From: Pseudomonas sp. MUP55
Lineage (GTDB): Bacteria; Pseudomonadota; Gammaproteobacteria; Pseudomonadales; Pseudomonadaceae
NCBI RefSeq assembly: GCF_034043515.1
Contig: NZ_CP138214.1
Location: forward strand, 558,001-622,000
Direction of reading: 5' to 3'
DNA: 64,000 nucleotides
Part shown: piece after piece, positions 1 through 7,766 of the stretch
How positions within the stretch are numbered: the stretch's first letter is position 1
Layout: each line of letters opens with the position of its first letter
The notes under the pieces: generated by a model
The model's database searches: none
The model's input: the letters and a program-made list of their open reading frames with translations, nothing else
What the model was told of the DNA's origin: nothing
Made by a program: the position numbers and the translations under genes

Positions 1-1493
1 CGATCAACCAATTGCTCCAGCGGTTGCCTTAATGCAGTGAGCGAGGGGTAGTGCTGGGCTCGAGCGCCTGTCTGAGCGATCAGTCGAATCAACTGCTTGA
101 GCCCGGCACCGCCGTTCTGCGCCAGCTTGCGCCCGAGCAGATCCAGGGATTGGATGCCATGGGTGCCTTCGTGGATCGGATTCAGTCGGTTGTCGCGGTA
201 ATACTGCTCAACCGGGTACTCACGGGTATAGCCATGCCCGCCGAGAATCTGGATCGCCAGTTCGTTGGCCTTGAGGCAGAACTCCGACGGCCAGGATTTG
301 ACGATAGGGGTCAGTAGGTCCAGCAACTCGTGGGCCTGTTTGCGTTCGGTTTCGCCGGGCAATGTGGTGGTGTCGTCGAACAGACGCGCGGCGTACAGGC
401 CGAGGTCGAAGGCGCCTTCCACGTAGGCTTTTTGCGTGAGCAGCATGCGCTTGATGTCGGCGTGCTGGATGATCGACACCGGCGCGGTGCTTGGGTCCTT
501 GCTGTCCGGCAGACGGCCTTGCGGCCGTTCGCGGGCGTACTCCAGCGAGTATAGGTAACCCGCGTAGCCAAGCATCACCGCGCCCATGCCGACGCCAATC
601 CGGGCCTCGTTCATCATCTGGAACATGCAGCTCAGGCCTTGGTGCGGTTTGCCCACCAGATAGCCGACACAGTGACCGTTATCGCCAAAGTTGAGCGCTG
701 TGGACGTAGTGCCGCGCCAGCCCATCTTGTGAAACAGCCCGGCCAGCAGGACGTCGTTGCGCTCACCCAGGCTGCCGTCATCGTTGACCAGGAATTTGGG
801 CACGATAAACAGCGAAATGCCCTTCACCCCGGCCGGCGCGTCGGGCAGCTTGGCCAGTACCATGTGCACGATGTTTTCCGACAGCGGGTGGTCGCCGCCG
901 GAGATGAAGATCTTGTTGCCCTTCAGGCGGTAAGTGCCGTCAGCTGCAGGCTCGGCCCGGGTACGAATATCCGACAGGGACGAGCCAGCGTGGGGCTCGG
1001 TCAAGGCCATGGTGCCGAAGAAGCGGCCGTCGATCATCGGTTGCAGGAAGCGTTGTTTCTGCTCTTCGGTGCCGAAGCTTTCAATCAGGTTGGCGGCGCC
1101 CATGGTCAGAAACGGATAGGACGTCGACGCGGCGTTGGCTGCCTGGAAATGCGCGAAGCACGCCTGGGACAGCAGGGTCGGCAGTTGCATGCCTCCCGCT
1201 TCAAAACTGCGGGCGGCGTTGAGAAAGCCAGCTTCAAGGAAGGCGTCCACGGCCGGTTTGACTTCCGGAATCAGGATCGCTCGGCCGTCTTCATACCGCG
1301 GTTCGTTTTCGTCGTTCTTGCGGTTGTGGGGCGCGAAGTATTTTTCCGCGATGCTGCGCGCTGTGCCGATGGCGGCATCGAAGGTTTCGCGGTTGTGCTC
1401 GGCAAACCGCTCGCGCTGGGTCAGGCCCTCGGCATCGAGGACTTCGTACAGCTCGAAAGCCAGATTGCGGGAACTGAGCAGCGTCTCGGACAT
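1..1493 (-). CDS. Acyl-CoA dehydrogenase, C-terminus cut by window edge
   Basis: Flavin enzyme expected to introduce the alpha-beta double bond into an acyl-CoA in fatty-acid beta-oxidation. Translating the minus strand from the ATG at 1491-1493 gives about 497 residues with no stop before the window edge. The family usually has about 590-600 residues, so roughly 100 C-terminal residues lie outside. Visible family motifs are TEPHAGSSLSDIRTRA (FAD/substrate region), ISGGDH, FHKMGWRGTTS and, near the edge, GGHGYTREYPVEQYYRD followed by PIHEGTHGIQSLDLLGRK, whose Glu is the likely catalytic base. The N-terminal extension (LAFELYEVLDAEGLTQRERF) is typical of the large FadE-like subgroup with an extra C-terminal domain. 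It is followed on the same strand by nothing recognisable until the window edge and is separated from putA by a repeat. The exact acyl-chain preference cannot be told. Confidence 0.9.
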   Translation of the reverse strand, partial: MSETLLSSRNLAFELYEVLDAEGLTQRERFAEHNRETFDAAIGTARSIAEKYFAPHNRKNDENEPRYEDGRAILIPEVKPAVDAFLEAGFLNAARSFEAGGMQLPTLLSQACFAHFQAANAASTSYPFLTMGAANLIESFGTEEQKQRFLQPMIDGRFFGTMALTEPHAGSSLSDIRTRAEPAADGTYRLKGNKIFISGGDHPLSENIVHMVLAKLPDAPAGVKGISLFIVPKFLVNDDGSLGERNDVLLAGLFHKMGWRGTTSTALNFGDNGHCVGYLVGKPHQGLSCMFQMMNEARIGVGMGAVMLGYAGYLYSLEYARERPQGRLPDSKDPSTAPVSIIQHADIKRMLLTQKAYVEGAFDLGLYAARLFDDTTTLPGETERKQAHELLDLLTPIVKSWPSEFCLKANELAIQILGGHGYTREYPVEQYYRDNRLNPIHEGTHGIQSLDLLGRKLAQNGGAGLKQLIRLIAQTGARAQHYPSLTALRQPLEQLVD

Positions 1494-1580
1494 GGCGGCT
1501 TACCTTTGAAGAGTATGCCGCAGTCTAGGAGTGCTAATAAAAATGGGAAAGGAAGATAGATAGGGGTGATGGGGCGGCAC

Positions 1581-1647
1581 AAGTTACAAGCCTCAAGCTA
1601 CAAGTAAGAGCAGTGCACTTTCACTTGTGGCTTGTAGCTTGCAACTT
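1581..1647. repeat. Heptad (CAAGCNN) inverted repeat
   Basis: Two 25-base arms (1581-1605 and 1623-1647) match as an inverted repeat at 21 of 25 positions, with a 17-base loop. Each arm is made of 7-base units of the form CAAGCNN or its complement. It lies between the acyl-CoA dehydrogenase start and the putA stop codon. The same kind of unit recurs at 49678-49782. It may form a hairpin in putA 3' RNA, but there is no U-tract, so I do not call it a terminator. Confidence 0.6.
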
Positions 1648-1657
1648 GAAGCTGCTG

Positions 1658-4600
1658 TTAACCGATGGTCATCAGGCTGGCGTTGCCGCCCGCCGCAGCG
1701 GTGTTGACGCTCAACGCACGCTCGATCACCAACCGTTCCAAGGCAATGGATGTCTCACCCTGGGACAAACCATGCACCCCAACAATCGCACCGCCGCGCT
1801 GCGCCACTTGCTTGCATACCGCACGCAGTTGGTCGGAGTCGCCGTGATGCAGCACTGCGTCGAACACCACCTCGTCCTTGGTCCAGTCGGCCACGCGCTT
1901 GATCTTCGCCTGAATATCCTTCGGCAGGCGTGGGGACAAGGCCTTGGTCAGCTCGGTTTCCGGCCATACCGCTGAACCGCCTACAGCCAATACCGCGGCC
2001 AGTTGGGTCAGCAGGTCTCCTTCCACCTCCGCCAGGCACAGCACGTGCTCACGCGGCAGGATCGCGTAGCTGTTGCGCTCGCCGGTCGGGCCGGCCAGTT
2101 GGCGGGTGATGCCGCTTTGCGACTGTGCGGCGAATTGCGTGCACAGGGCGCTCAGTTCGCTGAACTTTTGGCTGTCGGCCCAGGTTTTCAGGGCAGTCAG
2201 CGGTTGGCTCATGGCGTCGCGCAGGCGCAGGTCCGGTGCAGCCAATGCGTCGCCACGTACGAAGGATTGCTCGATCGCATCGGTCGGACGAGTCGACAAC
2301 AGGCGGTACAGGTACAGCGGGCCACCGGCTTTCGGGCCAGTACCCGACAGACCTTCGCCGCCGAACGGCTGCACGCCGACCACGGCACCCACGATGTTAC
2401 GGTTGACGTAGACGTTACCGGCATTGACGTTGTCGATCACCTTGGCGATGGTTTCGTCGATGCGGGTGTGCACGCCCAATGTCAGGCCGTAGCCGGACGC
2501 ATTGATCTGGCCGATGAGCTGGTCGATCTCTTTGCGCTTGTAGCGCACCACGTGCAGCACCGGGCCGAAGATTTCGCGTTGCAGCTCGTCGAAGCTTTCC
2601 AGCTCGATCAGGGTAGGCATCACGAAGGTGCCACGCTTGATCTCTTCGCCGTCGGCAATCGCCACCTGGTAAACGTTGCGACCTTTGTCACGCATGGCCT
2701 GGATGTGTTTCTCGATGCCCGCCTTGGCTTCGGCGTCGATCACCGGGCCGATGTCCACCGACAGGCGCTCCGGGTTGCCCAGGCGGCATTCGGCCATGGC
2801 GCCCTTGAGCATTTCGATGACGCGGTCTGCCGAATCTTCCTGCAGGCACAGTACGCGCAGGGCCGAGCAGCGCTGGCCGGCGCTGTCGAAGGCCGACGAC
2901 ACCACGTCGATGACCACTTGTTCGGTGAGCGCCGAGGAATCCACGATCATCGCGTTCTGGCCGCCGGTTTCGGCGATCAGCGGAATCGGACGGCCCTGGG
3001 CATCCAGACGGCCGGCGACATTGCGTTGCAGCAGGCGCGCAACCTCGGTGGAACCGGTGAACATCACGCCTTTGACGCGCTCATCACCGACCAGGCGGGC
3101 ACCCACGCTTTCGCCCTGGCCCGGCAGCAATTGCAGCACGCCTTGCGGAATGCCAGCTTCGAGCAGGATGCGTACCGCCTGGGCAGCGACCAGCGGGGTT
3201 TGTTCGGCAGGCTTGGCCAGTACCGGGTTACCGGCGGCCAGTGCCGCGGCGACCTGGCCGCTGAAGATCGCCAGCGGGAAGTTCCACGGGCTGATGCACA
3301 CCACCGGGCCCAATGGGCGGTGGGCGTCGTTGGTGAAGTCATTGCGCGCCTGTACGGCGTAGTAGCGCAGAAAATCCACGGCTTCGCGTACTTCAGCAAT
3401 GGCGTTGGCGAAGGTCTTGCCGGCTTCACGGGCCAGCAGGCCCATCAGTGGCTGGATTTCACCTTCCATCAGGTCGGCGGCGCGTTCCAGAATCGCGGCG
3501 CGTTCGGCGGGCGGGGTGGCCTGCCAGATCGGGGCGGCGCTGATGGCGCATTGGATCGCATTGTCGACGTCTTCGACGGTGGCTTCCTGAACGTGACCGA
3601 CCACATCGCGCAGGTCGGACGGGTTCAGCACCGCGGCAGACGGTTGTTCGCTGGAGGCACAACCGAGCATCGGCGCGGCTTTCCAGTTGTTGTGCGCCGT
3701 GGCCAGCAGGGCGCAGGACAGCGATGCCAGGCGATGCTCGTTGGCCAGGTCGATACCGGCCGAGTTGGCGCGGTCGCTGCCATACAGGTCACGCGGCAGC
3801 GGGATACGCGGGTGCGGCAGGCCGAAGCCGCCTTCCACCGTGGCCATCTGCTCGATGCTCGCCACCGGATCGGCCACCAGTTCCTGAATCGAGATGGATT
3901 GGTCGGCAATGCGGTTGACGAACGAGGTGTTCGCACCGTTTTCCAACAGGCGACGCACCAGGTACGCCAGCAGGGTTTCGTGCGTGCCGACCGGTGCGTA
4001 CACGCGGCACGGACGGTTCAGCTTGCCTTCGGAAACCTTGCCCACCACTTGTTCGTACAGCGGTTCACCCATGCCGTGCAGGCACTGGAACTCGTACTGT
4101 CCGGGGTAATAGTTCTGACCGGCAATGTGATAAATGGCCGACAGCGTGTGGGCGTTGTGCGTGGCGAACTGCGGATAGATGACTTCCGGCACCGACAGCA
4201 GTTTGCGTGCGCAGGCGATGTAGGAAACGTCGGTGTACACCTTGCGGGTATACACCGGGTAGCCTTCCAGGCCTTCGACTTGGGCGCGCTTGATTTCGCT
4301 GTCCCAGTAAGCGCCTTTTACCAGGCGGATCATCAGGCGGTGGCGGCTGCGGCGTGCCAGGTCGATCACGTAGTCGATCACATAAGGGCAACGCTTCTGG
4401 TAGGCCTGGATCACGAAACCGATACCGTTCCAGCCGGTCAGTTGCGGCTCGAAGCACAGGCGCTCGAGCAGGTCCAGGGACAATTCGAGGCGGTCGGCTT
4501 CTTCAGCGTCGATGTTCAGGCCGATGTCGTATTGCTTGGCCAGCAGGGTCAGCGACAACAGGCGCGGGTACAGTTCGTCCATCACGCGCTCGTACTGCGC

Positions 4601-5611
4601 GCGGCTGTAGCGCGGGTGCAGGGCGGAGAGCTTGATGGAGATGCCTGGGCCCTCATAGATCCCACGGCCGTGGGAGGCTTTGCCGATGGAGTGAATGGCT
4701 TGTTCGTACGAGGCCAGGTACTTCTGGGCATCGTGTTCGGTGAGTGCGGCTTCCCCGAGCATGTCGTAGGAATAGCGGAAACCCTTGGCTTCGAACTTGC
4801 TCGCGTTGGCCAGGGCTTCGGCAATGGTTTCGCCGGTGACGAACTGCTCGCCCATCAGGCGCATGGCCATGTCGACGCCCTTGCGGATCATCGGCTCGCC
4901 GCTTTTGCCGATGATGCGGCTCAGGGACGAGGTCAAACCTGCTTCGTTATGGGTGGCGACCAGTTTGCCGGTCAGCAGCAGGCCCCAGGTGGCGGCATTG
5001 ACGAACAGCGACGGGCTGTTGCCCAGGTGCGGCTGCCAGTTACCGGTGCTGATCTTGTCGCGAATCAGCGCATCGCGGGTGCCTTTGTCCGGGATGCGCA
5101 GCAGCGCTTCGGCCAGGCACATCAGCGCCACGCCTTCCTGGGACGACAGGGAAAATTCCTGCAGCAGGCCCTGAACGATCCCGGCACGGCCGCCGGCGCT
5201 CTTCTGGTTGCGCAGTTTTTCGGCAATCGTGGCGGCCAGCTTATTGGTGGCTTCGGCCATGGCGGCCGGCAGGCGAGCCTGCTCGATCAGCATCGGCACC
5301 ACTTCCGGCTCGGGGCGACGGTAAGCGGCGGTGATCGCGGCGCGCAGTACCGATTGCGGCAGGATGCTCTCGGCGAACTCAAGGAAGCACTGATGGGCGT
5401 GGTCATTCTGGACTTCGCCCGCATCATCGGCGTCTTTGCTGCCCGAACCATTGAGCTCGGAAAGGGTTGCACCACCCTCCAGTTTCTCCAGGTAATTGAA
5501 AATTGCCTGTTTGATCAGCCAGTGCGGCGTGCGATCAATGGAGGACGCGGCGGCCTTCAGGCGCTCGCGGGTTGGGTCGTCGAGTTTGACCCCAAGGGTG
5601 GTCGTAGCCAT
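1658..5611 (-). CDS. putA: Trifunctional proline utilisation protein PutA (repressor / proline dehydrogenase / P5C dehydrogenase)
   Basis: Oxidises proline to glutamate in two steps and, in the trifunctional type, represses its own regulon when not membrane-bound. The 1317-residue product begins with a ribbon-helix-helix domain (residues 1 to about 47, starting MATTTLGVKLDD). Then come the FAD-binding proline dehydrogenase barrel (about 240-560, with IDAEEADRLELSLDLLERL and RLVKGAYWDSEIKRAQ), the aldehyde dehydrogenase domain (about 600-1110, with AETGGQNAMIVDSSA and the catalytic Cys in SAGQRCSA), and a C-terminal ALDH-superfamily domain. The length is that of the trifunctional class. I chose the ATG at 5609-5611 over the one 36 bases upstream because it places the RHH domain at the N-terminus as in other PutA proteins. 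It is divergent from putP across a control region carrying five PutA-type motifs. Confidence 0.97.
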   Translation of the reverse strand: MATTTLGVKLDDPTRERLKAAASSIDRTPHWLIKQAIFNYLEKLEGGATLSELNGSGSKDADDAGEVQNDHAHQCFLEFAESILPQSVLRAAITAAYRRPEPEVVPMLIEQARLPAAMAEATNKLAATIAEKLRNQKSAGGRAGIVQGLLQEFSLSSQEGVALMCLAEALLRIPDKGTRDALIRDKISTGNWQPHLGNSPSLFVNAATWGLLLTGKLVATHNEAGLTSSLSRIIGKSGEPMIRKGVDMAMRLMGEQFVTGETIAEALANASKFEAKGFRYSYDMLGEAALTEHDAQKYLASYEQAIHSIGKASHGRGIYEGPGISIKLSALHPRYSRAQYERVMDELYPRLLSLTLLAKQYDIGLNIDAEEADRLELSLDLLERLCFEPQLTGWNGIGFVIQAYQKRCPYVIDYVIDLARRSRHRLMIRLVKGAYWDSEIKRAQVEGLEGYPVYTRKVYTDVSYIACARKLLSVPEVIYPQFATHNAHTLSAIYHIAGQNYYPGQYEFQCLHGMGEPLYEQVVGKVSEGKLNRPCRVYAPVGTHETLLAYLVRRLLENGANTSFVNRIADQSISIQELVADPVASIEQMATVEGGFGLPHPRIPLPRDLYGSDRANSAGIDLANEHRLASLSCALLATAHNNWKAAPMLGCASSEQPSAAVLNPSDLRDVVGHVQEATVEDVDNAIQCAISAAPIWQATPPAERAAILERAADLMEGEIQPLMGLLAREAGKTFANAIAEVREAVDFLRYYAVQARNDFTNDAHRPLGPVVCISPWNFPLAIFSGQVAAALAAGNPVLAKPAEQTPLVAAQAVRILLEAGIPQGVLQLLPGQGESVGARLVGDERVKGVMFTGSTEVARLLQRNVAGRLDAQGRPIPLIAETGGQNAMIVDSSALTEQVVIDVVSSAFDSAGQRCSALRVLCLQEDSADRVIEMLKGAMAECRLGNPERLSVDIGPVIDAEAKAGIEKHIQAMRDKGRNVYQVAIADGEEIKRGTFVMPTLIELESFDELQREIFGPVLHVVRYKRKEIDQLIGQINASGYGLTLGVHTRIDETIAKVIDNVNAGNVYVNRNIVGAVVGVQPFGGEGLSGTGPKAGGPLYLYRLLSTRPTDAIEQSFVRGDALAAPDLRLRDAMSQPLTALKTWADSQKFSELSALCTQFAAQSQSGITRQLAGPTGERNSYAILPREHVLCLAEVEGDLLTQLAAVLAVGGSAVWPETELTKALSPRLPKDIQAKIKRVADWTKDEVVFDAVLHHGDSDQLRAVCKQVAQRGGAIVGVHGLSQGETSIALERLVIERALSVNTAAAGGNASLMTIG

Positions 5612-5683
5612 TTTCTTATCCTCATGGGTGCCACTAACGAGTGGCATCTGCTGGCGGCAAGATTAGCTTTGCCCATGAAGAGG

Positions 5684-5699
5684 TGCAACCGGGTGCAAC
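5684..5699. promoter_or_regulatory. Tandem PutA operator pair (TGCAAC at 5684-5689 and 5694-5699)
   Basis: Two directly repeated TGCAAC motifs (GTTGCA on the minus strand) are spaced exactly 10 bases apart, one helical turn, about 75-95 bases upstream of the putA start. The GTTGCA core is established for E. coli PutA; that it works here is inference. Confidence 0.7.
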
Positions 5700-5849
5700 C
5701 CTTTTGTTCAGGAAATTTTCGACGGTTGATCGGAAAAAAACCGGCCTTGCCTGGAATCGGCTTCACGCTGGTGCATTTACTTCTGAGATAGGCTGCTCTT
5801 GCTCCGAAAAGGAGCAAAAAATCGGCGTTTTTGTTGAAATTCACTTGGG

Positions 5850-5878
5850 TGCAACTTATTCGCAAGAAACTGGTTGCA
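5850..5878. promoter_or_regulatory. PutA operator pair in opposite orientation (TGCAAC 5850-5855, GTTGCA 5873-5878)
   Basis: Two PutA-type hexamers face each other with 17 bases between them, near the middle of the putA-putP gap. They lie where they could affect both divergent promoters. Function is inferred from the E. coli consensus. Confidence 0.68.
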
Positions 5879-5916
5879 CCTTATTTGCTTTGTTGAATAG
5901 CATTCGCGCATCAAGG

Positions 5917-5922
5917 TGCAAC
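5917..5922. promoter_or_regulatory. PutA operator (TGCAAC)
   Basis: The fifth GTTGCA-type hexamer, about 150 bases upstream of the putP start. It sits in an AAGGTGCAACCACCTT context that is itself partly palindromic (AAGGTG...CACCTT style symmetry). Confidence 0.62.
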
Positions 5923-6072
5923 CACCTTCACGGGTGCGTTCATCGGCTGGCGGCTTTCCTGGGGAAACGCCAGTCATAAATGCGCGGCACGCAGCCTCGT
6001 TTATCCGATTATCAACGGGTAGCGGGCTGACAGACCGTCGCCACATAAAAACAAAGCCAGGGCGTCACTTCT

Positions 6073-7557
6073 ATGAGCGTTAGTAATCCCACCCTGATCA
6101 CGTTCGTGATCTACATCGCAGCAATGGTGCTGATCGGCCTGATGGCCTATCGCTCCACCAACAACCTTTCCGATTACATCCTGGGCGGTCGCAGCCTCGG
6201 TAGCGTGGTGACGGCTTTGTCCGCCGGTGCTTCCGATATGAGCGGCTGGTTGCTGATGGGCCTGCCGGGCGCCATCTACATGTCTGGCTTGTCGGAAAGC
6301 TGGATTGCCATCGGCCTGATCGTCGGTGCCTACCTCAACTGGTTGTTCGTGGCTGGCCGCCTGCGCGTGCAGACCGAACACAACGGCGACGCCCTGACCC
6401 TGCCGGATTACTTCTCCAGCCGCTTCGAAGATAAAAGCGGCCTGCTGCGGATCATCTCTGCGGTGGTGATCCTGGTGTTCTTCACCATTTACTGCGCCTC
6501 CGGCATCGTGGCCGGTGCCCGCTTGTTCGAAAGCACCTTCGGCATGTCCTATGAGACAGCGCTGTGGGCCGGTGCCGCAGCGACCATCGCCTACACCTTT
6601 ATCGGCGGTTTCCTGGCGGTCAGCTGGACCGACACCGTACAAGCCACCCTGATGATCTTCGCGTTGATCCTGACGCCGATCATCGTATTGCTGGCCACCG
6701 GTGGCGTTGACACCACCTTCCTGGCCATCGAAGCCAAGGACCCGACCAGCTTCGACATGCTCAAGAACACCACCTTCATCGGCGTTATCTCGCTGATGGG
6801 CTGGGGCCTGGGTTACTTCGGCCAGCCGCACATCCTCGCGCGTTTCATGGCGGCGGATTCGGTGAAGTCGATTGCCAATGCGCGTCGCATCTCCATGACC
6901 TGGATGATCCTGTGCCTGGGCGGCACCGTGGCGGTGGGTTTCTTCGGCATCGCTTACTTCTCGGCCCACCCGGAAGTGGCAGGCCCAGTGACTGAAAACC
7001 CTGAGCGTGTGTTTATCGAACTGGCCAAGATCCTGTTCAATCCATGGGTTGCCGGCGTATTGCTGTCGGCCATTCTGGCGGCTGTGATGAGTACCCTGAG
7101 CTGCCAGTTGCTGGTGTGCTCCAGCGCCCTGACCGAAGACTTCTACAAGGCTTTCCTGCGCAAGGGCGCTTCCCAGCTTGAGCTGGTGTGGGTCGGTCGC
7201 CTGATGGTGCTCGTGGTGGCGTTGATCGCCATCGCCATGGCCGCCAATCCGGAAAACCGCGTCTTGGGCCTGGTCAGCTACGCCTGGGCCGGTTTCGGCG
7301 CCGCCTTCGGCCCTGTGGTGCTGATCTCGGTGATCTGGAAAAACATGACCCGCAACGGCGCACTGGCCGGCATCCTGGTTGGTGCGATCACCGTGATCGT
7401 CTGGAAGCACTTCGAGTTGCTGGGCCTGTACGAAATCATTCCAGGCTTTATCTTCGCCAGCCTGGCGATCTACTTCGTCAGCAAGATGGGCGCACCGACT
7501 GCCGGTATGGTTCAGCGCTTTGATGCTGCGGAAAAAGACTACAACCTCAATAAGTAA
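6073..7557 (+). CDS. putP: Sodium/proline symporter PutP
   Basis: Inner-membrane Na+-coupled proline importer of the SSS family, supplying PutA with substrate. The 494-residue product is the usual length and strongly hydrophobic with about 13 membrane segments. Characteristic stretches include LGGRSLGSVVTALSAGASDMSGWLLMG cut here as SAGASDMSGWLLMG (Na+/proline site of TM2), LTLPDYFSSRF, and SAILAAVMSTLSCQLLVCSS (TM9 region). It starts at ATG 6073 and has no strong Shine-Dalgarno, only a weak purine run. It is divergent from putA and probably co-regulated by PutA. It ends just before a hairpin-plus-T-tract terminator, so it is likely monocistronic. Confidence 0.97.
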   Translation: MSVSNPTLITFVIYIAAMVLIGLMAYRSTNNLSDYILGGRSLGSVVTALSAGASDMSGWLLMGLPGAIYMSGLSESWIAIGLIVGAYLNWLFVAGRLRVQTEHNGDALTLPDYFSSRFEDKSGLLRIISAVVILVFFTIYCASGIVAGARLFESTFGMSYETALWAGAAATIAYTFIGGFLAVSWTDTVQATLMIFALILTPIIVLLATGGVDTTFLAIEAKDPTSFDMLKNTTFIGVISLMGWGLGYFGQPHILARFMAADSVKSIANARRISMTWMILCLGGTVAVGFFGIAYFSAHPEVAGPVTENPERVFIELAKILFNPWVAGVLLSAILAAVMSTLSCQLLVCSSALTEDFYKAFLRKGASQLELVWVGRLMVLVVALIAIAMAANPENRVLGLVSYAWAGFGAAFGPVVLISVIWKNMTRNGALAGILVGAITVIVWKHFELLGLYEIIPGFIFASLAIYFVSKMGAPTAGMVQRFDAAEKDYNLNK

Positions 7558-7592
7558 CAGCGCTGGGCGTTGATCGCCCGGTACCTGAAAAG

Positions 7593-7627
7593 AAGGCCCA
7601 CGTCCTACGGATGCTGGGCCTTTTTTT
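7593..7627 (+). terminator. Rho-independent terminator of putP
   Basis: The stem AAGGCCCA (7593-7600) pairs with TGGGCCTT (7615-7622). Its descending arm runs into seven T residues (7621-7627), 36 bases after the putP stop. Confidence 0.88.
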
Positions 7628-7766
7628 ATGGAGAAGATCAGCCCTCTGAGGCTCTGAGGATTTCGGCACTGCCGACGTAGGACCTTACTGATTTGCCGGC
7701 GCAGCGCTCGACTCGGCAAACGCCTGATGCAGAATCGCTCATCCACCCTTCGCAGAGAAACACCGG

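Larger units (their letters stand above)
5612..6072. promoter_or_regulatory. put control region between divergent putA and putP
   Basis: This 461-base AT-richer gap between the two divergent start codons holds no convincing gene. It contains exactly five copies of GTTGCA or its complement (listed separately), the core recognised by the RHH domain of E. coli PutA. The copies are grouped near the putA side (two), in the middle (two) and toward putP (one). I did not assign -35/-10 boxes because several AT-rich options exist. Confidence 0.8.

Noticed and set aside
2003..5791. 1262-residue open frame on the plus strand opposite putA
   Set aside because: It is the antisense shadow of putA, with Gln/Gly/Arg/Val-rich low-information sequence and no family motifs; the minus strand encodes a full PutA.
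6001..7746. 581-residue minus-strand open frame opposite putP
   Set aside because: Shadow of putP; His/Gln/Ala-rich with no recognisable domain, and it crosses the putP terminator.
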